Below are positions 1-12,190 of a stretch of DNA of 64,000 nt, one piece after another (position 1 is the first letter of the stretch; the number at the start of each line of letters is the position of its first letter). Made by a program: the position numbers and the translations under genes. Source of the stretch: Ceratothoa steindachneri (taxonomy: Eukaryota; Arthropoda; Malacostraca; Isopoda; Cymothoidae); contig OZ018321.1 in NCBI GenBank assembly GCA_963969495.1, positions 190,441,485-190,505,484 of the forward strand. The letters run 5' to 3'. A model generated the notes under the pieces. That model worked only from the letters and a program-made list of their open reading frames with translations. It had not been told where the DNA came from and did not search any database.

Positions 1-660
1 GTCCTTTTCATTTTATAGTTTCTATCAATTTTTTTCTTGTGATACATTTGGTTATAGTATATATGTCCACTTCATTTTATAGTTTATGAGTTCCATTTTG
101 TTTTTCTTTTCATTTTATAGTATATTTGTTGTAATATCTTTGTCCTTTAATTTCTATAGTTTGTAATGTAATATTTTTACCATTTTCTTATTATATTTTA
201 TGTGTGTCCTCTCTCTGTAAATAGTTATTGTGTTTAATTTTGTTTGCCATATTCATTGTATCGTTAATGTGTTATAATGCGCTTCTCTTCTTTCTTTTAT
301 AGTTTATATGTTGTAATATGTTTTCCTCTTTCATTTTTATAGTTTATGTGTTTTAATATGTATCTTCTTTTCCCTGTATAGTTTGTGTTGTAAATGCATG
401 TCTTCTTTTATATTTGATTTGTTACAATATTTTTGTCCTTTTTATTTTTATTTGTTGTAATGTGTTTGTCTTTTTTCTTTTATAGTTTATATGTTGCAAT
501 ATGTTTTCCCTTGTTATTTTATACGTTACGTGTTGTAATTTGTTTGTCCTTTTCCTTTTGTAATTTATGTGTTTCTATAATAACTTTGTCCTTTTCTTTT
601 TATAGTTTATGTCTAATAATATTTTTGTCTTTTTTTTGCTCAAAACCCCGTTATTTGTTT
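1..660. repeat. Degenerate AT-rich minisatellite, period about 40 bp
   Basis: The segment is built from drifting copies of a unit containing TTTATAGTTTATGTGTTG followed by TAATATGTTTGTCCTTTTC. Recognisable units start near 13, 73, 113, 297, 335, 480 and 598. Open frames over it have extremely biased composition (Phe, Leu, Ser, Tyr) and are not genes. It may extend left of the window. Confidence 0.7.
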
Positions 661-999
661 TAATATATTTTAACCTTTCTAATCTACTTTTTAGCTTGGC
701 AGTTATAAAAATTATATGATCTTTACCGCCAAGGCGTCGATAGAGTAGAAAGGGAGAAATAGAAGAATTATTTATACTCATGGGAAATGATGATGCAAAG
801 ATTAAAACCCGCTGTTCTTGATCAAATGGGCAGACAGTCCATTTCCCGAATCAAAGAGGTTACCCAGTCCGGATAGTTTTGAACACGTCGAAAGGGTTGA
901 AAGGAAGAAGCATGTGATCCAGCAAGAATGAAATTAGAAGAACGATAGCTTGGGCGTCACTGGCAAAACTATTGTGATTAAAATGAAAAATGATTAAGA

Positions 1000-1049
<50 letters not shown>

Positions 1050-4000
1050 AGAAAGTGGATTTCCAGACATTAGCACCTTTAGCTTTGAGAGATTACTAAC
1101 TTTCAAAGAGGACGCCCAGATTTTTAACAGTGTCAGAGTGGCCAACTGGAGGAAAACAAGGTTAATAAAAGGAACAGCAGTTTTACAGAGAGCCAAATCC
1201 TATGCAGTACCCGACAGTACCACTTCAATTTTGTCAAGATTGAGTTTCAGAAATCTTTTCCGACAGCTCTTCAGTTATGATATCGCATGCAGCTAGAATA
1301 TTTCCAAGAGTCTCACTAAACTCCGTTGGATAGAATGAATGAGACGCTTGCCTGTCAACGGCATATAAATAGAATAATAGACCAAGCAGAGGAAGAAGAT
1401 AGATACAAAACCCACCTCCTCCCACCTAGATATATATATATCAGTCCTGGCATTAAGAAACTGAGTGTGAGAGCATAGGTAGTATAGGAACTATGTAGTC
1501 AGTGACGATTCGAGAAAAACAACAGAGATTTCACGAAGAGGATGAAGAATAGATAGATTTACATTATTAAATGCAGCCGAGTCATTGATAAATACTAGAA
1601 AGGAAGGGAAACCACCACCAGCCACTCAACGCCGATGGTTCAGTTATATTTAGGAAAGCTGCTTCAATACTGAGTTTCATTTTGAAGCTAAACTGGATGA
1701 TCCCATCAATGTTAGGAGAGAACATGGGATCTATGGAGAATCTCGGATGACTTATGCCTCTGAAGGCTTTTAGAAAAGAAAGAAAGTTGAGATATTGGGC
1801 GATAGCTCATCAGCACGTTAGTGTTCAGGTTAGGGTTCTTAATGATTGGGTAAGCAGCAACCTGCCTGAGAGAGGAGTGTTAAAGATACAAGAGTTGAGT
1901 AAGAAGAAGGAATTACTGATAGAGACGGAGGAAAGAGTCAAGAAAACAAGAGGTATTTTACAAAGTGATAAGGAAGGAGATTAGTTTCGCTGGATGTGCG
2001 GGGGTGCGAAAGTGTGGGTAGATATAATTATCAAGTCAGGGAACAGGGCCGGGGGTAATTCAAAATCGTATGTGAGCTCTCATATCGAAGAAGGCATATA
2101 CATAGGTGTGATTGGAAGGGGCGATTTTGGCGTCACAGTTGAAGAGAGACAAATGCCAAGTATTTGCAGATGAACGTTGAGAAATTTACAGGGATGAGAG
2201 GAGAGAGCGAACCGGCATATCACAGGGGAAGAGGGACGCGTCAAAAATCTAAACAGTGTGTGGATATTTTGTTTTGCTATCAGCGTGGATGCCGGAGGTG
2301 TTGACACCACGGACCGATTTTAAAATGCTGGTGAAGGAGTGATTAGCAATGGTGCAGGCGAGGCAAGCTGTATCGATCTCAGTACCTCAAACAGGAGCAG
2401 CCCTAAGATGTCTCTCCTCTTAAAAAAACCCCCAGAGAATCAAGGAACACACCTTCGGTGAGAAGAAAGTATAGAAAGAGTAGATAGACATCAAGACAGG
2501 AGGGAATGATCTAGGAAAAAAGCGAAGGAACTTGTTGAGGTTACTTGTAGGATTGCTGAAATCCAGCGACGGAAGGAGGGAAGCAAGATTCGGCCTCGTC
2601 TGTTCTTGGTAAATGGAGGAGGGCCGACGGTGACAAATCGGCGTGTTTGGAGATACGTCAAGGTTGGGTAAAAAGAGAAGATAAAAAAAACGGATCCAAG
2701 ATAAATTAGGGGACAGAAATTGTCGAATGTCCGTGAAAGGGTTACGTTATGAAGACTATAAATTGAAAATGATGAAGCAACAAGATCGAATACATGTCGA
2801 TGGGGCAGGATACAAATTGAGAGAAGGGGTAAAGCAAATAAATCACCAAGGATAAGCGAGGCTGTGGAGGTGGTAGAAAATAACATTTAAAAATTCAGCA
2901 AAGCCACCGAAGAAGCTGCCAGAGGGGTAATTGGGGTGGGGGAAGGGCGGTAAATAATCGAAATGTTTAGAGAGTTCTTCAGTCTCAATGGTTAGGGAGG
3001 GGGAGAACTTCATAAGTGTTATGAACGTTGATCAGAATGAGAAGTGGCGATAGATAAGAAGCAGTAATTAAGCCAACGCTACAACCTCTCGCTGGGGCAT
3101 TCGCAACGTGGAGAAGTGCCAGGCGAGACAGACGGCAGCCGGAATATCCTTCTCGAGATCATGGAGCCAGGACTCAGTCATGCAGTAGACAGATAATTCC
3201 TTAAATATAATTGAGTTCGAAATTAAATTAGACTTGTTCCTAGGCAGGGAGCTGCGGTTTAGAAAGACAACCGAGAGTGGGAAGAAGCTAAAGGAAGGAA
3301 GGGTAGGATTGGTAGGTGGGAGAAGAAGCTAAAGGTCAAAGGGAGGGTAAAGAGTGGGTTGAGCTTGTCAGTAGAGTGGAGGGGGGGGGGAGCATTGTCT
3401 GGTAGGATTATCACGAAATAGATTGCGTACTATAGCTGCAAATAAAAAAACTACATTTTTTAATAAATTGAAACAATTGAAAGGTTTGAGTAAACTTGAG
3501 GATCGATTTATGCGAGGAAGGGCTTAGAGCTCTAAGCAAAGGTGGGAGGAAGGAGATAATCTTGTGGGCGAAGTTAAGACAGGAAGTGGGGAGGACAGTA
3601 GTGGCATGTAAATGCAAAAATGATTTATTAATATATATACGAATTAATTGACCAAAATATTAATGAGTAATGGGTTGGATTTCCTTGCCTATTTAGCAGA
3701 CTTAATCCCAATGACTGTATGCAAAGCAAATAAGGCTTCCGTAGGGAGCTGCCGTCAATTTAATAGTGAGTCGAATCTGAGGAATGTGCACAGCTAGCCC
3801 TGCATACGTAAGTTGCTACACACGTAGCCAATCACAACAACGAGCTGTCTTCCATAGCGCCTTCATTTGCACACACCACATTATACTCCCGTCTCGAAAC
3901 GTGTCTGAGCGGTTTCCATTTCCACTCTATTCCGAAGGGGAAAGAGAGGCTCTCCCCTCGGGAAGGAAATGTTCCCTTGTTTGTAAGAAATTACCACACT

Positions 4001-4140
4001 CTCGCTCTGACTGCACACTACTTTCCAACGATAAACGGACTGTGAGGCTTTCGAGCTTGCCATCGATCTCATTTGTATGTCTATTTTTACTTTCATTTTC
4101 CGGTCGTGGAGATTTCGTCCACAACTCTCCCTTAATGCTT
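661..4140. other. No recognisable gene
   Basis: The plus strand is purine-rich and holds only short open frames (up to 131 codons) whose translations match no family I recognise. A 76-codon plus frame at 1754-1984 has fairly normal protein composition but no context. I see no splice-supported gene and no transposon ends here. Confidence 0.5.
998..1048. repeat. (GA)n microsatellite
   Basis: About 25 uninterrupted AG dinucleotides follow an imperfect purine run. The Ser-Leu repeat protein predicted on the other strand is an artefact of this tract. Confidence 0.97.
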
Positions 4141-4206
4141 AAGTAGGCGGTGTAGTCCAGCTTAAGTAGGCGGTGTAGTCCAGCTTAAGTAGGCGGTGTA
4201 GTCCAT
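4141..4206. repeat. Three-copy 23-bp tandem repeat
   Basis: AAGTAGGCGGTGTAGTCCAG plus CTT repeats with starts at 4141, 4164 and 4187, giving an exact 23-bp period. The third copy diverges after GTCCA. Confidence 0.95.
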
Positions 4207-5072
4207 ACTTAACAACCTGAGCTAGTTTCGATTAAATTCGAACATTGACATCCCTCTTCACCTTCTCTATAATGTGACTTCTTTCCATTGAGAGGATATT
4301 GCAGTGATCGGAAAAATCAGATGGTGAAAAGATGTGGAGGATAAGGGAGGACTTCCCTACCTAGGACCTTTATCCTTTCTTTGTTTAAACCCACGTTGTG
4401 GGCGGTACTGTCGCGAAAAGTCATTTATTTCTCATCTCGCTTTACTCTTATAAAAATATTACAATTTAAAATTATTCTCTATATTACTAAAGCTTCTTTC
4501 AACTAATTTATATTGATACTAGAAGTTATTTTATTACTCTAGAAAACCATTTTAGATGTAATTTTCAAACATTGATTTCTTAGGCAACTTAATTCTTGAT
4601 GAGTAATTTCAGGACAGCAAATTGGAATAAACTTGAAACCGATATCAAGAGCACCCTGTGGAAAATATAAAATTTAAAGCAGATTGTGGGTGTTCTGTCT
4701 TAATCAAGTCTAGAAGACCCTAAAAATTATAAAGAATAAAAGAGACACTAGTTGGATATCTGTTTGGAGTACTTTTGCCTTATGAGGATTCTAGTGAAGT
4801 GATTTGGAACACAGATCAAACTCTTCCAAACCATAATCGCATCCAATTTTCCTACATATATATGTGCAAATACGTGCCCGAGCATTTATCCGGACTACAT
4901 CAAAAGACGCTACATAAATACAAAGCCTATGTATTATATATATTTAGCCCAATTTGTTCTTTTAGTTTTAAGTATCTAGGAGGCAACATGAATGACAATG
5001 GTCTGCTGACCAAAAAGTCGCAAGCTCTCACTTTTCTGATTTATGACCTTACAACCTTCAAAGCTTTCTCTA
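4207..5072. other. No recognisable gene
   Basis: AT-rich sequence. A 121-codon plus frame (4775-5140) runs into the tandem repeat downstream and resembles no known family. Confidence 0.45.
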
Positions 5073-5440
5073 ATTCCCGGAATAACCTTGGGAGGACTTT
5101 GGCAATGATGCTATTCGAAAGAGATTGTAAAACAACATAAGGGTTTCAAATATCGTTAGAATGGGCCGAATAGTTATGATTTTATTGTCAAATGATTCCC
5201 CTGCTAACCTTTGGAAGACTTTGGTAATTTTATCATTCGAAAGAGAATTTAAAACAACATAAGGGTTTAAAATTTTGTTAGAATCGGCTGAATAGTTCTG
5301 ATGTTATTGCCAAAACAAAATAATTCCCGGGCTAACCTTGGAAGGAGTTTGGCAATTATATCATTTGGAAGAGAATGTAAAATAACAGAAGGATTTTAAA
5401 TTTCGTTACAATCGGTTGAATAGTTACAATGTTATTACAA
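5073..5440. repeat. Three-copy tandem repeat of about 125 bp
   Basis: Three diverged copies start at the motif ATTCCC near 5073, 5195 and 5323. Each contains TTTGGCAAT-like sequence, ATCATTCGAAAGAGA-like sequence, ACATAAGGGTTT and GAATCGGCTGAATAGTT variants. The spacings are 122 and 128 bp. Confidence 0.85.
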
Positions 5441-5460
5441 AATAAATAAAAGCAAAACGG

Positions 5461-5490
5461 AGACCGACCGACCGACCAACTGACCGACCT
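5461..5490. repeat. (GACC)n microsatellite
   Basis: About seven imperfect GACC tetranucleotides end the tandem array. A short tetranucleotide tail of this type often marks the 3' end of a retroposed repeat, but no element body could be defined. Confidence 0.8.
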
Positions 5491-5529
5491 AATGAGATGT
5501 ACAGTCGCCTGCGATTAAAAATGATAGGA

Positions 5530-6031
5530 AAGTATCAAAGGCGATTAGAACTTTTGTGAATGCTAAGGGATTTGCGTGTGGGATGTTTCAGGAACTCCAT
5601 GAGTGTATGTTGGTGCTAACGTTGAGATATGGGGGTGAGACGCTTGTATGGAAGGAGAAGAAGTGCAGTGCATGTGGACTATTTTAAGTAGATAATTAAT
5701 TGGTGTGCGAAAGGTAAAGTGAGGAACGAATAGGTAAAAGATGTCTAGGTTGCATGAAATGTGTGATCGAGGTTGTGATTGAAGTGTGTTCTGAGGTCGC
5801 ATGGGCATTGGGCATATTGGAAGAATGGGTGGAAATAAGCTTGTAAAAGGAATCTACAAGAGTGAGTGTAAGAGTGTAAGAATGGTTGGAAAACCGCGTA
5901 AAAGGTGGATTAATAATCATACGAATGAATGTGTTAAAAGCGAGTGGATGATATTGTGTATGGTAGATGTGCATGCAGTTGGTGTATGGTGGGGCGTGCT
6001 TGGGAGAATTCTAATGATGGAAGAACCTTGA
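5530..6031 (+). pseudogene. LINE ORF2 C-terminal remnant
   Basis: Frameshifted plus-strand reading gives the tail typical of crustacean and insect LINE ORF2 proteins after the reverse transcriptase: a run like LRYGGETLVWK, then GHIGRMGGNKLVKGIYKSE, then VGKPRKRWINNHTNECVK. The pattern W-hydrophobic-GH-(I/V)-x-RM, then KxxY, then GRPRxRW is conserved in such tails. No endonuclease or RT core is present, so this is a 3' fragment only. The clade is not determined. Confidence 0.65.
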
Positions 6032-6271
6032 GTGGTGGACGCGCTACAGCACATTGCAGCCCGTCACTATGAAGAGGAAAATTCGAGAGGGAAAAAAGAT
6101 GGGGGGTGTTGCTTGAGAGGGCACAAATGGGGTAGGAGGAGGGGGTATTTTTAGTGGCATCGAATGGCACTGACCATAAATTGAGAGAAAACGGTTAATG
6201 TTGATAATGATGATTTATTTAATGAGTTTATTTAACATAAGCGCTCAAATAAAATTAAAACTAAACTTCCA

Positions 6272-8515
6272 TATTATAGAATTATAGAATCGAGACCAGC
6301 AAAAACCCTTAGATCAGCTCTATGGCCTGTCGTGAAAGAATGGGCAAGGTAGGGTAAGGAAGTCTTGGGAGGAGCTTTAGAGTAAAAAATAGCTTAGTAA
6401 GTCAGATGTTCATACAATTTATTTTTAAACGTGTTTGTCAATGTGCTTTGAAGTACATTTTCTGGCGCAAAATTAAAGGTTGAGACGATTTTATAAGTAA
6501 AAAAGTTTTCCCAAGATATTTGTCTGCAAACGTTTTAATTTCACTTTATAGCCATTTGCTCGCGTAATGTTTTCAGTGCGTTATATTATAGAAACCATTC
6601 CTAATTTTTAAAGTTTCTATCAAATGGCCGCGAAGGCGCTGGCGCTATCTTCAAGCGAGAGCAATTTCAATTCTTAAAGTTTGAGTTCATAGGGTCTGTT
6701 TCGTAACTCCCGGTTGAACTTTGTCGTTCTTCGCTGTACTCACTCCAAAGCATCGATTTCCTTTTGGAGTTAGGGAGATCAGAATTGAGCTGCGTATTGC
6801 ATTTTTGGACTCACGAGTGATTTAAATAATGAGACTTACTATTTTTCTACTCTAATATTCGAAATTTCTTGCAATAAAACCGAGTGTTGTATTTGCTTTC
6901 TTAGCTATTTGGACGCAGTGCTTCGAAAATTTAAATTCACTCGAAATTAATACGCAGAGATCAGGTTCTTGTGACACATTTTCTAATCGATGGCCGCATA
7001 ACATATGATTAAAGTTTCTATTTCGGAAGTTGATTTTCAGAAATCTTTACTTATTGAGGTTAAAATTCCCCTGCCATGTAACCAACCAATCAAATATCTC
7101 ATTTAGGTCGTGTTGTATTTCCTCTTGATCCAATTTCATTTTTATATATGACTAAGTCTAGTATCGCTCGCGAACTTAATCGAGGTTTGTTTAATATCTT
7201 AAATTAAGTTTGGTTTATCTAATTGATCCACGATTCTGTCTTTAAAAATTTACTCCCAAAGTTTACTCACAACTAACGTTAAGCCAATAGGTCTATAATT
7301 TGTGGGATTACTCTTTTTCCCTTTTAAAAACAATGGCGTAATATTTTCTATCTTAAAGTATGAAAGAACAATACCGTCTTTTAGAGATTTAAAAAAAGAT
7401 TCTAGTAAGTGGCGCTATGATCTCGTTTTGTAATTCCTTATTTGCCTCGGATAAATTTTATCTTGAACCATGAAATTTTAGCATTTTCATTTTGTCGATA
7501 TAATTTGAAATTTAGATATGTTAGCATTAAGATTGGAAAGTATGTTTTCGTCATTGGCAAGTATGTTTTCGTCATTGTCAAGTGTGTTTTCGTCATTGGC
7601 ACGTATGTTTTCGTCATTGCCAAGTGTGTTTTCGTCATTGGCAAGTATGTTTTGGTCATTGTCAAGTGTGTTTTCGTTATTGGCAAGTATGTTTTCATCA
7701 TTGTCAAGTATGTTTTCGTCATTGGCAAGTATGTTTTCTTCGTTAAAGTCAATTAAATCTGGAGAAACAGGAATGTGACTTTTCTTCCAGCGTAAACGCA
7801 TCACAAAAATTCAATTTATGATTTGAGCAATAACTACTGCGTCGCTAACTAGCATTCCCTCGTCTTTTATAATTAGTCACATCGAATCTCGAATCGATTT
7901 CCTATTATTTATTAACATACGCATATAACTGTTTTTGTTTTTCTTTGCACGTTTTATTAAGATCAATTTCATTCTGCCGTTTTTTGTTTATTTTTCTTAC
8001 TTTGATATTTACTTGCCACCAATAATGAACATAATTTGGTGGTTTACAATGTTGCAATTTTCTTTTAGCAAGTGATAGTCTCAATTTATTTCTCTTATAC
8101 TTAACTTCACAGTATTATTGGAACGCATTCTTCCCCATACATAGTAAATATTTTCAAAAAACTTATGTACATTGCAGCAATACTGCTTGTAGTGAGGACT
8201 CGACCTGTGTCATTTGAATACGAAATACATCGAAATCTGCCTTTCTAAAATTCAGGATATTACCTCTTTGGTATTTGGAAAATCACATTTAGATTAAAAC
8301 TAATATCATCATAATTACTTGTGCAAGTTTGCCGACAGACCTTTAACAAAGTTTTCTTTATTTGTTATAATCAAATCAAGAATGTTTTGCTCATATGTTA
8401 GATCTTTTACCATTTCGTTGAGATATTTTCGCTTAAAAATCGATCAGTTGTTTCCCTTTTAATCTACTATTTCATCATTAAAATTTATATTTGGAAAATT
8501 AAAATCACCATATGA
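6272..8515 (-). pseudogene. Decayed CR1/L2-like LINE (EN, RT, C-terminal tail)
   Basis: Reading the minus strand with many frameshifts gives the landmarks of a CR1/L2-type ORF2 in order. The endonuclease end comes first: GDFNFPNINF near 8505 and NILDLIITNKENFVK near 8375. The RT start follows: FKIENITPLFLKGKK, then NYRPIGLTLVVSKL near 7350-7250. Then comes a fingers/palm region lacking the AFDKV and PQGS boxes, so an internal deletion is likely. The C-terminal part contains KANTTLGFIARN, SLVSPKMQYAAQFW, ALEXVQRRTTKFNRELRN and LKELKLLSLED around 6900-6650. Near 6272 the element ends with short ATTCTATA-like repeats, which resemble CR1 octamer tails. Stops and frameshifts occur throughout, so the copy is old and inactive. 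Confidence 0.8.
7535..7745. repeat. 21-bp minisatellite inside the CR1-like LINE
   Basis: About ten copies of a 21-bp unit (AAGTATGTTTTCGTCATTGGC with small variants) form a near-perfect array. Because 21 is a multiple of three, several frames stay open over it on both strands; none is a gene. The array sits where the linker between the LINE endonuclease and reverse transcriptase should be. Confidence 0.95.
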
Positions 8516-9186
8516 CCACCGTCAATCGCTGCCTATCAACATTCCCTAAACCTCAAATAAAATCCTCATCATTGCGTTCGTTTTGCAGTGGAAGAGGGAG
8601 CGCGGTCTGTATACTAGAGCAAAGCTCAAATTATTTTTTATACAGCTATAAAGACTACAAAATATCCGCATTACTTATAGTAGCGGTATCAGAAACTACT
8701 CCTTTTCAATTGTCCTACATATACAAAAGGACTCCTCCCCATCTAAGTGTATGTCTATCTTTATTAAAAAGTGAGAATACAATGTAAAAATATAACTGTC
8801 TCTTACCCCCTAAAATCAGAAGAAAGCGGACGAGTTGAAGACAAATTCCCATGTTAATAAAAGTGAACCGAATTGTGCCCGCGACTACTTCGCTTCGTTC
8901 GAGCGACCCAGAAACTGACGAGTAGGACCACCGTACACGAAAACAGGATCGCACTAGTCTAGTCATTACGGCTAATAACGGATATTGGGAAACAAGATAA
9001 AAGTGGCAAATTCCCATGGGATTTTGCACGCCGATTGTACCCCGACAACGTAATTACCAGGGATTATTTTGTAACTAGTGTTTGGCAGCTTGTCCTTTGG
9101 TTAGTCCAAGCAATCAACTGGAGAACTTAGAATTTTAAAATACAGTATAATTGAAACAAGTTGCTATTAGGTGATGAAATCAAGAT
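8516..9186. other. No recognisable gene
   Basis: Only short open frames with no family resemblance. Nothing further could be supported. Confidence 0.4.
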
Positions 9187-9290
9187 GAGGGTGCTATTTT
9201 AATCGGCAGTAGAGCGTTCCTTTTTCATACGAAATGTCCTGGGTTTGATCCCTATCATCATGTATTTATGGATCTTCCATCTTTATTATC
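9187..9290 (+). repeat. Possible tRNA-derived SINE fragment
   Basis: A box A-like stretch (CGGCAGTAGAGCG, about 9204-9216) is followed about 25 nt later by a box B-like stretch (GGGTTTGATCCCT, 9241-9253). This is the spacing of an RNA polymerase III tRNA-type promoter. The arms do not fold as a functional tRNA, so a decayed SINE head is the better reading. Confidence 0.4.
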
Positions 9291-10389
9291 CTCACTCCTC
9301 TTCCCCACTTCCTCACGCAGCCGTGTCGTAGCTACTTCCTAAACACCATCCACTCTTCTTTTTACCATCACTAGAAACGAGCAATTAGTACCCGCTGCTG
9401 TGGAGATCAGCGGACAACCCCCCAACCAAGTTCGTGGTTGTGCAATTTGTATCTACTTTTTCGTGGGGATTTAAAATCCCCCTCCTCTTTAGGGATGAGA
9501 AAGTTTGTTATTTCACTCTTTATTCGCATTAATATTTCTACTATTTCAGTTCTTTCTATTTTTCTCCCGTTTTCTTGATCTGTGGTTTACTTTTTTTATT
9601 TTATCTCCAATGACTGAAAATGCCCTCGTTTGTTACACTGGTGCTTTTTTTTATCTTGATATAAAGACTGGTTCAAGAAGACCGCAATTTTGAATTTCAG
9701 GGCGGGGGAGAGTACATTTCAGCGATTGAATGAAGCTTATGATTGTTTGGTAAAATATAGCATTCCAAGGAGGACTATTTTCTCTTGATCGCATCCTCTC
9801 GGGGGCGTTTCAGGACTGACTGAAATCATTTTAGACCTTTTTATTTTGAGAGTGTGCAGAAGGTGTATTTACCTAACAAATAACCATTGAAAAAACTCAC
9901 ACTTTAACGAATAAATTTGAAAGATTTTTTTTTTTTACTTGAACACTCTTATGGCAACAAGGTAGAACTTAAATCGAAAAGTGAGGGGGGCTGCACGCAC
10001 TCCCAACCACAGGGCACAAAGAAAAAGAGGTACTCTCACTGGTTGTCTTTTACATTTCTTATAAATCTCTCAGTATATTTTTCTTGGCTTTATAGACACT
10101 GCCAAGGGAAAAGACGGTGTTAAGCATTCAAAAATAATAACTATGTAACACAATTTATGTTCCTGGCCAGTATATGCTATTTTCCAACTTCTTTTATTAC
10201 CAAACAATTGAAAATAGCCATTATTTGTTTGAAACTTTGCTTTTTTGGTTTGTATGATGAAATATTTGTACGGCTAAAAAAAAAGTTGAATTTATGCAAT
10301 TTTATTGAAACTTCCACAAGAAATATATAAAAACAAATAAAAAAAGTTAGAAGTAACATTATTCCTTGATTTCCATTTGTAATGTAAAT
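9291..10389. other. No recognisable gene
   Basis: Pyrimidine-rich then AT-rich DNA with only short open frames. The right end may include the unrecognised tail of the pseudogene that follows on the minus strand. Confidence 0.4.
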
Positions 10390-10845
10390 CACTTTCCCGT
10401 ACAAACCCCCATATGTAGTCTTTCATCATCTTTTCATTGTATACTTCTTGGTGTCTATTTTTAAAGTTCAGTATATTTTGATGGAAGCGCTCCCCTTGCT
10501 CCTCTGATTATGTTTGAATATTCTCCTTGAACTTGTCATGATATGTATCAAGGATGTGCACCTTCAGGGACATCCTGCATCACATTTGGACGTTTTTTTT
10601 ACTAAGTTCTCAACCAGTTCCACATCGTTTTCACCTTGCGGTTGCCCCAAAAGCCCTGACCCACCAAAACCAAACTCTTGCGGGCATCATTTTCCATTTA
10701 GTAAGGCTTTTCAGAGAATTCTGAACACTCTATGGTTTTCCTGATTCGTGGTCCAACAAAGACACCAGCTTTCACCTTTGCTTCAGAGCCTTTGAGAAAG
10801 AATTTTTAACAGTAATTGACGACTGCATTTTTAAAAAAATTAAAT

Positions 10846-10902
10846 AGCCCAACTGGCGACTGCCTACTAGGGCATAAGTCGCCGTACTCATACGAGTATA
10901 GA
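10846..10902 (-). repeat. Short hairpin module, copy 1
   Basis: On the minus strand CGGCGACTTATGCCCTAGTA is followed by GGCAGTCGCCAGTTGGGCT. The 7-nt arms GGCGACT and AGTCGCC flank a loop of about 15 nt. Related modules occur near 22260-22321 (plus) and 29859-29897 (minus). It appears to interrupt the surrounding pseudogene where about 20 unrelated codons appear. Confidence 0.6.
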
Positions 10903-11870
10903 AGGCTGCAAACTCTTTGTTAAGAGCTCTAACACACTGCTTCATGAGACTGTTTTAAATACAATGGAGGGAACAGCACCTTTTGAGGTTCTATCAATTG
11001 TTCATGCTTGACATTATATCGTCCAACTGAGAACTTAGTCTTTTGTGGCCACTGCTTCTTGTGGCAATTTGCTGTGGTATCCATACTATTCCAAAGAAAG
11101 AGATAACATGGAAACTTGGTAAAACTTTCCCGGAAACCCATACAAATTTTTAACATTTTGAAGTCTCCAATCCCTTCCCAACCATACTCCTTATAATTCA
11201 AAGCTTGTAGCCGGAGCTTGACACTCTTGTAGTCTTCCTTGCTTGAGATATAGTGAATGAGCAAAGTGAAGGAATGGATGCCTATTCCAATTATGGAGAA
11301 GTACAGATTTACTGCTTCTTGATGAGCTGTCAAGGAAGAGCCTCCACTCAACTGGATTAGATGTAATTCCAATTGCATAAAAAGATTAGGTACATCATTG
11401 CAGTAGCATAGCCCATCTTGATAAGTAAATATTCTTGAGAAATGTTTATGACGTTTCCTTTGGTTTGTCACTAGCACATTTTCATCCAGAAAATCCCACT
11501 CTTTGAGCCTCTAAATCAAAATAACAGCATTTGACTTTGACAAGCCAAAATCTCTGACAAGGTTATTGAGGTTTCTCTGGTTTGGATAATATGAATTTCT
11601 CTCAACAGCCATATATCTGACATTGTAGTCTGCATCTTCACTGATCTTTTCAGCTTCTGAATCGTTATTTTCTCCTGAGGGTGACTAATTCCTTTCTGGT
11701 GGATGTTGGTACATTAATATCAGCACTGTGTGGTACGGTGCAATAGAAGATGGAAGATCGGGATAAGAAATAGCAGGTGCATTTTTGCCACTTCGACGTT
11801 TGGAAGGGTCGACCATGCAAAAGTTGCAAGCCAAATACTGGGCATAGCAAACTTCATGGTCTTCTTTTCC

Positions 11871-11995
11871 CTATATAACATCATGTAAAAGTAAAGATAT
11901 ATACTTTGCTACTCTTTTGGCTTACAAACAAATATAATAGCTTAAATACTTGTAACATCTAATATTTTACTCTTTACAACAAACCATTTTCTCAC
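11871..11995 (-). other. Candidate 125-nt GT-AG intron in the pseudogene
   Basis: On the minus strand a strong donor-like sequence (GGAAGGTGAGAAAA) and an acceptor-like sequence (TTATATAG before GGAAAAG) bracket 125 nt of AT-rich, stop-filled DNA. It lies between the segments matching APHFACEHC and MKFAMPSIW. The codon phases do not join cleanly, so either an indel lies nearby or the boundaries differ slightly. If real, the copy arose at DNA level and is not a processed pseudogene. Confidence 0.4.
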
Positions 11996-12190
11996 CTTCC
12001 AAAGTTTTCTTGCAGTGTTCACAAGCAAAATGAGGTGCTCAGGCTTTGTCTTGGTCCTAAACTGGCATGACAAAGTGTGCTTTGTAAGCTTTACTCATTC
12101 TTATAGATGCTGTCACACCGAACATTTTGCTCTTGTTTTGATTGAATCTTCCCAGATATAAGAAAACGCATCAGGCGAATGATTAATGAA

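Larger units (their letters stand above)
10390..12190 (-). pseudogene. Pseudogene of an uncharacterised arthropod repeat-family protein
   Basis: The longest piece is a 182-codon minus frame (11477-10929) with the landmarks FTYQDGLCYCNDVPNLF, YKSVKLRLQALNYKEY, FKMLKICMGFRESFTKFPCY and VLFPPLYLK. Upstream pieces in shifted frames read DQDKA(stop)APHFACEHCKKTLEG, MKFAMPSIW, NFCMVDPSKRRSGKN, ISYPDLPSSIAP, LNNLVRDFGLSKSNAV and RLKEWDFLDENV. Downstream pieces read EAKVKAGVFVGPRIRK and EEQGERFHQNI. From memory this is the order found in a multicopy, uncharacterised protein family annotated in many arthropod and cnidarian genomes. Several frameshifts and stops (for example TGA where tryptophan is expected, near 12031) show it is dead. 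Whether the family is a transposon or a host gene is not known to me. Confidence 0.6.

Noticed and set aside
1754..1984. A 76-codon frame of normal composition
   Set aside because: No domain recognised and no flanking coding signal; kept only as a note.
7438..7804. Four overlapping repeat proteins of about 100 aa over one array
   Set aside because: The 21-bp unit keeps frames open on both strands; composition and overlap show they are artefacts.
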